The notes beneath the pieces were generated by a model, which made no database searches, was not told the DNA's origin, and saw only the letters and a list, made by a program, of their open reading frames with translations. DNA of 7,674 bases from the NCBI GenBank assembly GCA_030637065.1, contig DAOVVQ010000184.1, positions 1 to 7,674 of the forward strand, given 5' to 3'. Every line of letters begins with the position of its first letter. Position 1 is the stretch's first letter. Shown one piece after another: positions 1 through 5,450 of this stretch. Made by a program: the position numbers and the translations under genes. Source of the DNA: Planctomycetota bacterium. GTDB taxonomy: Bacteria; Planctomycetota; Phycisphaerae; Sedimentisphaerales; Anaerohalosphaeraceae.

Positions 1-811
1 CCGCGTAGAGATGGGTGGGAAACGACTTGCTCCGCGATCGCCCCTCCGACTGCCTTCTGTCAAGCGGAAGATTGCCTAAAATGTCCCTGTCCGAGATGAT
101 GCCCGTCAAGACCCCATCCTCGTCAACAACAGGCAGGTGCCGGAACTTATGCTCGACGATCATCTCTCTGGCCTGGCCGAGGGTGTTGTCCGGCTGCATG
201 CACACGACCTCTCTGGTCATGATCTTCTCTACCGGCTGATGTGTCAACTCGGCGATCTGCCGGTTGCGACCGGACAGGCCTGCAATAAGTTTATCGGCCT
301 GGGCCGCCCCCTTACCTTGCCCCAGGAGGACCTTATCGATCCTGGCGAAGATCCTAAGCACATCTACACTCGTTATCACCCCGCAGAGCCTGTCCTCCTC
401 GACTACAGGCGCCATATCGACATGATGATCGAGCATCAGGTTTATGACCTCCTCGACAGTCGCTTCGGCCTTGACCGAGTAAGGCTTCCTCGTGACCGTT
501 CGCGCGAGCAGTCGCCGAAGCGCCCTGGGGTCATCCTTGCCCGGGTCATCCGATTTTCGATGCGGAAGCATCTGCCGCAGGACATCTCGCTGCGAAACCA
601 CCCCGACAAACCGTGGCTCGGCATCCGTATCCAACTGATCTGTCACCGGGGCATGGCGAACGTGGTGAGACTTCATAAACTTCAAAAACGCCCCCACGGT
701 ATGGTCCATAGTAAGCGTCTTGACGTCCGTTGTCATAATATCCGAAGCCAGCCTCAGCCGCTCAAGAACGTCGCTGGCGGAGCCTTCATCTGAACCTTTA
801 TCTTGCATCAT
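1..811 (-). CDS. Multi-CBS-domain protein, C-terminus cut by window edge
   Basis: Reading the minus strand from the ATG at 811 gives an open frame of 270 codons that runs off the left edge, so the C-terminus is missing. Three CBS modules are visible, at about residues 21-82, 103-156 and 194-247. Each ends in the glycine-hydrophobic-Ser/Thr-x-x-Asp signature of adenosyl-ligand-binding CBS motifs: GVVSQRDVL (70-78), GVITSVDVL (144-152) and GIISDRDIL (237-245). Modules 2 and 3 also show the usual HHVDMAPVVEED and HKFRHLPVVDEDG strands. CBS domains pair into Bateman modules that bind AMP, ATP or similar ligands, so a fourth domain beyond the edge is likely. No catalytic domain is visible, which suggests a stand-alone cytoplasmic sensor. 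Tandem ATGs at 811 and 808 are both possible starts, and only a weak GGGGA lies upstream. The gene is divergent from the beta-helix gene. The family call is firm; the function is unknown. Confidence 0.9.
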   Translation of the reverse strand, partial: MMQDKGSDEGSASDVLERLRLASDIMTTDVKTLTMDHTVGAFLKFMKSHHVRHAPVTDQLDTDAEPRFVGVVSQRDVLRQMLPHRKSDDPGKDDPRALRRLLARTVTRKPYSVKAEATVEEVINLMLDHHVDMAPVVEEDRLCGVITSVDVLRIFARIDKVLLGQGKGAAQADKLIAGLSGRNRQIAELTHQPVEKIMTREVVCMQPDNTLGQAREMIVEHKFRHLPVVDEDGVLTGIISDRDILGNLPLDRRQSEGRSRSKSFPTHLYA

Positions 812-967
812 CTACAAATCCCCGAAACAAAAGCAGACTTACGAACCCACGAACGAACAGCCACCCAGCCCCACAAACCGCATTCTAACCAACTTGAGGC
901 CCAAAGACAACCAACAATGACTAACGACCAACGGCTATCGGCTATCCAGTAATCAAGGCGTTTTTGC
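812..967. other. Divergent spacer, A/C-rich on plus strand
   Basis: No coding signal is seen here. The plus strand is strongly A and C rich between about 820 and 930, so the transcribed-sense strand of the CBS gene is G/T rich. A tandem 7-mer, CGGCTAT twice, sits at 932-945. No convincing promoter for the CBS gene could be picked out on the minus strand. Confidence 0.6.
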
Positions 968-995
968 TTGACTTTCGGCCAAAAAATGCTATAAT
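968..995 (+). promoter_or_regulatory. Sigma-70-type promoter of the beta-helix gene
   Basis: TTGACT (968-973) and a perfect TATAAT (990-995) are separated by 16 bp, close to the housekeeping sigma consensus. Transcription should begin near 1002, giving a leader of about 80 nt before the Shine-Dalgarno site and about 130 nt before the likely start codon of the beta-helix gene. This is the best promoter in the window. No start site has been measured. Confidence 0.7.
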
Positions 996-1068
996 ACGGC
1001 TTAAATGAGGCTGGCACGACCCGAACAACGGATATGATCTCAGATTGTCCCCGGTTCGCCATTCCAGC

Positions 1069-1075
1069 GGAGGAA
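1069..1075 (+). promoter_or_regulatory. Strong Shine-Dalgarno site GGAGGAA
   Basis: GGAGG at 1069-1073 is the only strong ribosome-binding site before the beta-helix gene. It sits 10 nt before the ATG at 1084, which opens a 15-codon frame. It is 24 nt from the in-frame ATG at 1098 and 57 nt from the ATG at 1131, too far to serve either directly. It therefore points to the short leader ORF as the first thing translated. Confidence 0.6.
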
Positions 1076-1083
1076 TGTACTGA

Positions 1084-1131
1084 ATGCAAAGTCAGCCATG
1101 CAGGGTGCGATATTTCGCACCAATGAACTGA
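1084..1131 (+). CDS. Possible 15-codon leader peptide ORF coupled to the beta-helix gene
   Basis: The ATG at 1084 follows GGAGG by 10 nt and opens MQSQPCRVRYFAPMN, ending with TGA at 1129-1131. The last base of that stop is the first base of the ATG at 1131 (TGATG), a classic translational-coupling overlap. The peptide has no recognisable domain. A perfect 7-bp hairpin lies inside it. The likely role is to deliver ribosomes to the 1131 start, which has no Shine-Dalgarno of its own. The alternative is that the beta-helix frame really starts at 1098 and this ORF is chance. Conservation in relatives would decide. Confidence 0.4.
   Translation: MQSQPCRVRYFAPMN
1104..1121 (+). promoter_or_regulatory. 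Perfect inverted repeat / hairpin before beta-helix start
   Basis: GGTGCGA (1104-1110) and TCGCACC (1115-1121) are exact reverse complements around a TATT loop, giving a 7-bp stem. It ends 9 nt before the ATG at 1131, between that start and the upstream Shine-Dalgarno. As RNA it could block or tune initiation at 1131; as DNA it could be a protein operator. Which of these applies cannot be told from sequence. Confidence 0.5.
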
Positions 1132-3905
1132 TGGATAGAAAAACCAGATACTCGATAGTGTTAATTGCGATCGCAACGGTGGCGATCTTAGCGTCTATCG
1201 CCGGTTCCGCGCAGATCGACGTGCTTAGGACCGTTGCCCAGCGGTGGTTGGATGATAACTGTTCGGGGGCCGGCTGGTGCGGTGGTGCGGATATTGACTA
1301 TGGCGGGGCGGTCGATGGCGGTGATGTTGTACTGCTCTCGAGGCACTGGCAGGATAATAGCGGCTATTATGTGGCCACGAACGGAAGCGATAGCAATCCC
1401 GGTACATTCTTAGAGCCCTTCGCCACGGTCCAGAAGGCCGCCGACGTCATGACCGCCGGCGATACCTGCTACATCCGCCAGGGCACTTATCACGAAGAAA
1501 TTGCAATTGGCGGTCTCAGCGGAACCGCTGGCGATCCGATTACGTTCACAAATTATGAAAACGAAGACGTTATCCTTGACGGCACAATTCCAATAACCTC
1601 CGGCTGGGTCGTGCATACAGGCGATATCTACAAAACAACTCTCGCCCGGGACATCTGGCAGCTTTTTGTGGACGGCAAAGCTATGATCTCGGCCCGCTGG
1701 CCCAACGCCAGGTGGGATGATGATTCGATCTGGGACCGGGATGGGCGATGGGGGAAAGGTACGGCATCCGACGTAGACGGGATTCAATATGACGATGGCG
1801 AAAGAAACCTTGCAGGATCGGGGCTTGATATGACCGGTGCCATTGCACTCTTAAACGTCGGCAACTGGAAGACATGGGCCAAAGTAGTAGAAAGCCACGG
1901 GGCCGGAGCCAACTTTTTTACCTATGTCCCGGTCAACAGTGGCTATAAGGACAGTTGGAGTAATCATCGTTTTTTCTTCGAGTGCAAGCTGAACCTGCTT
2001 GATACAGCCGAGGAATGGTTTTACGATCCAAACATGAAAACGCTTTATCTCCGGACAGATGACGGCCTTGATCCTGCCGGTCGTGATGTCAGGGGCAAGG
2101 TTCAGAGTTACTTTTTTGATATTTCCGACTCCAGCCATATTAAGATCATGGGCCTGGATTTCTTCGGAACGACATTCAGGTCGACCGACTGTGTGAATAT
2201 TACAGTCGAGGATTGTGACTTATTATATCCGAGCTATTCAAAGCGAATGCTGGGTGTTCTAAGCGACACTGATGTCACAATGATCAAGACAGGCACAAAC
2301 GATGATTCATTTTCTACAATAAGAAACTGCACTTTTCGATATACCGACGGCCCTGGCGTCTATATCTGGGGGAAAAGCAATGTCGTAGAGAACTGCTATT
2401 TTGCCGATATCGACTACAGCGCAGCCGTTGTTGGAGGTAATGGTTTTTCAATACACATGATAAAATGCAAAGGGACAACCTATCGTCGAAACACACTTTA
2501 CAAATCGGGCACCTCGGAAGGTTATCGAGCCGGCGGGTATGATGCAAGTCTGCCTCAAATAGTCGAGTATAACCATCATTATAAATGCGGCCTTCTGCAG
2601 TCGGATGGCGCTAATTTTCAGATGGGAGCAAATATCGAACGTGATGCTATCGTCCGCTATAACTGGGCCCATGACAGTGATAAGTACGGATATCGTTTTG
2701 ACGGGGGCTTCCATACCGACGACCGTTTCAGTCTGAGTAACCTGCTCCATCACAACGTCGGATGGAATTGCGGAAACGTCTCATACCGCATCAAGGGTGA
2801 CGAGCATGAAACATACAACAATACCGGTTATAACGGTGCCTATCCCCCGATCGTGATCCGCCGTTTATACAGTGAAAATCTAAATTCTATTACGAGGAAT
2901 AACGCCTCCGATGTTATCAGCGGCGAAAAAGGTGATCCTGCTGCCGCTATCCCCGGAACTCACTCTAATAACTGGAACGGTCGCGACTTTTCACTGGATG
3001 TTCGAGAGGTGATGCGTGATCCGGACAACTGGGATTTTCGTCCGAAAGCAGATCCTAACCTTGTTGACGCAGGTATGCACATCCCTGGCATAACAGATGG
3101 CTATCTGGGTTCTGCTCCCGATATCGGTGCTTATGAATATGGGGATCCAAATTACTGGATACCCGGCTACCAGGCGCCGAAGGCCTCTACGCCTATCCCG
3201 CCGGACGGAGCGACAAATGTTAAGCTTGACGCCGACCTTATGTGGCTGGGAGCTTACAAGGCAACAAGTCACGATATATACTTCGGAACAGATTCAAACA
3301 ACCTCGTTTTCCAGCAGAACCAGACGAATAATGTTTTTGATCCCGGTCAATTGCAGGACGAAGTAACATACTATTGGAAGATCGATACTGTTACGCGGAC
3401 AGGCATTATCGCCGGTGACGTATGGCAGTTTTTGGGAAACAGGCCTAAGATGACATTTGAACCGACTGATGATTCCTATGTTGAGGATACTTCGCCTGAT
3501 ACAAATTATGGAGATGATGCGGATATCGAATTGCGGACTCCCGATCTTGAGGGAGCAACCAGGCACGGCTATCTGAAGTTCGATGTAGATGTCCCGGGGC
3601 CGATTGTAAGTGCGACGCTGAGGTTATACTCGGCCAATACGCTCTCGGGAGGGGTTAGTATTTACGGCGTCTCGGATACGAGCTGGAGCGAAGGGGCGAT
3701 CAATTGGGACAACCGTCCGGCCATCGACGGACCATTACTGGATTCAGGCGGTATATCTGAATCTTACGGCGAATTTGACGTCACAGCCCATATTACCGGT
3801 AGCGGCACTTTTTCGTTCGGACTGATAAGAGGAGCAAGGGATTCCAACCGGAGAGTTTCAAGTAAAACAGGGGCAAACCCACCCCAACTGGTTGTAAGTT
3901 ATTAA
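1131..3905 (+). CDS. Exported right-handed beta-helix protein with dockerin-like loop, FN3-like and DNRLRE/CBM96-like domains
   Basis: The 924-residue product starts at the ATG at 1131 because this puts a proper signal peptide first: MDRKTRYS, then a hydrophobic stretch ending IAGSA, with likely cleavage before QIDV. The ATG at 1098 would add 11 residues ahead of it. Next comes one dockerin-like calcium loop (ADIDYGGAVDGGDVVLLSRHW, about residues 53-73). Then YYVATNGSDSNPGT opens a DUF1565/parallel beta-helix region (about 79-681) with LFVDGKAMISARWPN and closing PDIGAYEYGDPNYWIPGY. An FN3-like module follows (about 682-770; HDIYFGTDSNN, TYYWKID). The last 154 residues form a DNRLRE domain (DDSYVEDTSPDTNYG, YLKFDVD, WSEGAINWDNRP, FDVTAHI), a type assigned to CBM96 and linked to alginate-like ligands. 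The role is probably binding or lyase/hydrolase action on an extracellular polysaccharide. No catalytic residues could be assigned. Confidence 0.85.
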   Translation: MDRKTRYSIVLIAIATVAILASIAGSAQIDVLRTVAQRWLDDNCSGAGWCGGADIDYGGAVDGGDVVLLSRHWQDNSGYYVATNGSDSNPGTFLEPFATVQKAADVMTAGDTCYIRQGTYHEEIAIGGLSGTAGDPITFTNYENEDVILDGTIPITSGWVVHTGDIYKTTLARDIWQLFVDGKAMISARWPNARWDDDSIWDRDGRWGKGTASDVDGIQYDDGERNLAGSGLDMTGAIALLNVGNWKTWAKVVESHGAGANFFTYVPVNSGYKDSWSNHRFFFECKLNLLDTAEEWFYDPNMKTLYLRTDDGLDPAGRDVRGKVQSYFFDISDSSHIKIMGLDFFGTTFRSTDCVNITVEDCDLLYPSYSKRMLGVLSDTDVTMIKTGTNDDSFSTIRNCTFRYTDGPGVYIWGKSNVVENCYFADIDYSAAVVGGNGFSIHMIKCKGTTYRRNTLYKSGTSEGYRAGGYDASLPQIVEYNHHYKCGLLQSDGANFQMGANIERDAIVRYNWAHDSDKYGYRFDGGFHTDDRFSLSNLLHHNVGWNCGNVSYRIKGDEHETYNNTGYNGAYPPIVIRRLYSENLNSITRNNASDVISGEKGDPAAAIPGTHSNNWNGRDFSLDVREVMRDPDNWDFRPKADPNLVDAGMHIPGITDGYLGSAPDIGAYEYGDPNYWIPGYQAPKASTPIPPDGATNVKLDADLMWLGAYKATSHDIYFGTDSNNLVFQQNQTNNVFDPGQLQDEVTYYWKIDTVTRTGIIAGDVWQFLGNRPKMTFEPTDDSYVEDTSPDTNYGDDADIELRTPDLEGATRHGYLKFDVDVPGPIVSATLRLYSANTLSGGVSIYGVSDTSWSEGAINWDNRPAIDGPLLDSGGISESYGEFDVTAHITGSGTFSFGLIRGARDSNRRVSSKTGANPPQLVVSY

Positions 3906-3933
3906 CTTGGGGGAAACAGGGCGGTGATCGCTG

Positions 3934-5079
3934 TTACTTTCGACCGAAGCGTTTGCGGTAGGTGAGCGGGCTCATACCCTTTTCTTTGCGGAATGACCGG
4001 GCGATATGGTCGATGCCCGGATAGCCGAGTGCAAGGGCGATCTTCGAGACGGGAAGATTGGTCTCGGTTAGCATCTGCGCAACGTGGTCGACCCTGACAC
4101 GCCGGATCTCATCGAGGATCGAGCGGCCAAGGATCCTGCGGAACCGCAACTGAAGGCTCCGCCGGGAAAGGGCAACGGTTTTTACCACGTCGCCGACCTG
4201 AAGCGCCTCGTTGGGGTGCTGGCGGATATACTGAACGGCCCTGGAGACCTCGCTGTCCTGCATCGCCAGTATGTCGGTCGACTGCCGCGTTTCGATGTGC
4301 GTAGGCTCGGCGAGTACCTGTTGGCCCGCGGACTTTTCACCGGACATGAGCCTGTCTAATAGTTCGGCGGCCTCATAGCCGGCCCGCTCGGCATTAAGCG
4401 ACACACTGGTGAGCTGCGGTTTTGCCAGGCGGCAGATAAGTTCGTCATTGTCGACACCGATAATGGCAACATCATTGGGGACATCACAGCCGGCGATCTT
4501 GCACGCATCGAGAACATGGTGGCTGCGGTCGTCGACACAGGTCATCAGGCCAATCGGTTTCGGCAGGTTACGCAGCCAGTCGGCCATGACTTTTTGTTCC
4601 TTATCCCATGTCCGCTCCTGCTGTCTCGAAGATTGACGATAGAAATGTGTGTCAAAGCCGGCAATTCTCAGCCTCCTGGCGAACGCCTCGCCGCGTTCGA
4701 CCGACCAGTACCAGTTGTCAAAACCACAGTACGCAAAATGGCGAAAACCACGGTCCAAAAGGTGCTCAGCGGCAAGCGTCCCGATCTTGACATTGTCGGT
4801 GACTATAACGGGGATATCCGGTGTCTTAAAGCCCTTGATTACGGCAGGGATGCCTGTTTGGGCGATTTTTTCCGCGGCTCTGGCGTCGCTGGCGTGCGCA
4901 ATAATACCGTGGGCGCCCCAGTTATCGAGCTGAGGCAGCGATCTCTCACGTCCACCCGGCTCACGGTAAAAAGTCCAGGGTCCGTGGAAATATGAGTACT
5001 GTGTCACTCCTAACAGCAGGTCACGACCATACTGTCTGGAAGTTTCGAGCAGTAAAACAACTCGTCGTGTAGTTGCCAT
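3934..5079 (-). CDS. XylR-type transcriptional regulator (LacI-like sensor plus AraC HTH)
   Basis: The 381-residue product from the ATG at 5079 has the two-part design of XylR. An N-terminal periplasmic-binding-protein-like sugar sensor (about 6-265) opens RVVLLLETSRQYGRDLLLG and contains the LacI-family strand DVAIIGVDND (203-212), followed by LTSVSLNAERAGYEAAELL. A C-terminal AraC/XylS domain (about 275-378) has helix-turn-helix 1 at LQVGDVVKTVALSRRSLQLRF and helix-turn-helix 2 at LPVSKIALALGYPGIDHIARSF, ending GMSPLTYRKRF. There is no signal peptide, so it acts in the cytoplasm, presumably binding a sugar and activating or repressing nearby genes. A TTG at 5097 would add MYNSSY, but that stretch overlaps a TATAAT box and ATTRRVVLLLETSR is the usual family beginning. 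The gene is convergent with the beta-helix gene (28 bp gap) and divergent from the sulfatase. The ligand is unknown. Confidence 0.9.
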   Translation of the reverse strand: MATTRRVVLLLETSRQYGRDLLLGVTQYSYFHGPWTFYREPGGRERSLPQLDNWGAHGIIAHASDARAAEKIAQTGIPAVIKGFKTPDIPVIVTDNVKIGTLAAEHLLDRGFRHFAYCGFDNWYWSVERGEAFARRLRIAGFDTHFYRQSSRQQERTWDKEQKVMADWLRNLPKPIGLMTCVDDRSHHVLDACKIAGCDVPNDVAIIGVDNDELICRLAKPQLTSVSLNAERAGYEAAELLDRLMSGEKSAGQQVLAEPTHIETRQSTDILAMQDSEVSRAVQYIRQHPNEALQVGDVVKTVALSRRSLQLRFRRILGRSILDEIRRVRVDHVAQMLTETNLPVSKIALALGYPGIDHIARSFRKEKGMSPLTYRKRFGRK

Positions 5080-5088
5080 ATAGCTGCT

Positions 5089-5117
5089 ATTATACAAAAT
5101 TAAGCCGATGAAATCCA
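5089..5117 (-). promoter_or_regulatory. Candidate promoter of the XylR-type regulator gene
   Basis: On the minus strand a perfect TATAAT lies at 5094-5089, with a weak -35 (TGGATT, 5117-5112) 17 bp upstream. Transcription would start near 5082, only a few bases before the ATG at 5079, so the mRNA would be nearly leaderless. That fits the absence of any Shine-Dalgarno sequence there. The -10 is good; the -35 is poor. Confidence 0.4.
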
Positions 5118-5130
5118 GTGAAAAATCGGC
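5104..5130. repeat. Inverted repeat GCCGAT / ATCGGC at the regulator promoter
   Basis: GCCGAT (5104-5109) and ATCGGC (5125-5130) are exact reverse complements separated by 15 bp. The arms flank the weak -35 of the regulator gene. The interior also holds GAAA at 5110 and again at 5120, one helical turn apart. The position suits an autoregulatory operator, but a 6-bp arm is short enough to arise by chance. Confidence 0.35.
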
Positions 5131-5243
5131 GTTTTCAGCATAGAGAGCCTCATATAGCAGGCCAGATAAACCACAAAAACAGAATCGGCAACATCCAATA
5201 CAGGGCTTTTTGAAAAGGTTTGCCGTGTTTTTTCGGCGGATTT

Positions 5244-5296
5244 AACAATTTGGATTTTGCGCAAAATGGTGAAAAAAAAAGCATAAAGTGGCTTTC
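5244..5296 (+). repeat. Upstream block, copy 1 (TTGCGCAAAA ... TGGCTTTC)
   Basis: This block shares its order and spacing with 7374-7425. It has an A/T-rich lead-in, TGGA, the 10-mer TTGCGCAAAA (5257-5266), an A-rich purine stretch, then TGGCTTTC (5289-5296). It stands upstream of the sulfatase. It may be a shared promoter or activator module. Confidence 0.4.
5254..5267. promoter_or_regulatory. 14-bp perfect palindrome, operator candidate
   Basis: ATTTTGCGCAAAAT is a perfect palindrome with a central CG, the general form of LacI-family and similar dimer operators. It lies about 185 bp upstream of the sulfatase start. Its left half with flanking GG (GGATTTTGC) recurs at 5379-5387, and its core TTGCGCAAAA recurs at 7388-7397 before the prepilin-like gene. 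The binding protein is unknown. The AraC-type domain of the neighbouring regulator would more usually bind direct repeats. Confidence 0.45.
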
Positions 5297-5440
5297 ATGC
5301 GGCAGGGGGGCTATGTTAAAGTAATGGTGCAAAGTCGGTGGCCCGTCAGGTTGCGGCGAATGGATGGGGCTGCTTCGGGGATTTTGCATGGGGGCCGACG
5401 TGTGAACTTAAGCACTAAAGGCATAAAAATTACTGTACGA

Positions 5441-5445
5441 AAGGG
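5441..5445 (+). promoter_or_regulatory. Shine-Dalgarno AAGGG for the sulfatase
   Basis: AAGGG lies 5 nt before the ATG at 5451. It supports that start, which also gives the normal sulfatase N-terminus (KNYNLLILTPDQYR). Confidence 0.55.
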
Positions 5446-5450
5446 AAAAA

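Larger units (their letters stand above)
5080..5450. other. Divergent spacer between regulator and sulfatase
   Basis: This 371-bp gap has no credible gene. It holds the regulator promoter, an inverted repeat (5104-5130), a 14-bp palindrome (5254-5267), an A9 run (5272-5280), a G6 run (5305-5310), a second copy of the half-site GGATTTTGC (5379-5387) and the sulfatase Shine-Dalgarno. A weak promoter candidate for the sulfatase is GTGGCT (5288-5293) and TATGTT (5312-5317), with an 18-bp spacer. Confidence 0.6.

Noticed and set aside
137..793. 218-codon plus-strand frame at the left edge
   Set aside because: It is the complement of the CBS-domain gene, whose three CBS motifs on the minus strand are unmistakable. 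The plus-strand product has no recognisable motif.
932..945. Tandem CGGCTAT repeat
   Set aside because: Two copies of 7 bp with no further units are too little to call a repeat array or a site.
3914..3935. Hairpin between the convergent beta-helix and regulator genes (AAACA..GCG / CGC..TGTT)
   Set aside because: The stem has a two-base bulge and only three GC pairs at the tip, and no T-run follows on either strand. It is too weak to call a terminator.
5289..5304. Sigma-54-like TGGC-N9-GGC arrangement in the sulfatase upstream region
   Set aside because: The GG and GC cores are 10 bp apart, but most other consensus bases are missing and there is no visible activator context.
5150..5389. 79-codon minus-strand frame between the regulator and the sulfatase, with a hydrophobic end
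   Set aside because: It is proline- and histidine-rich, has no Shine-Dalgarno, and overlaps the palindrome and A/G runs. It reads like translated spacer.
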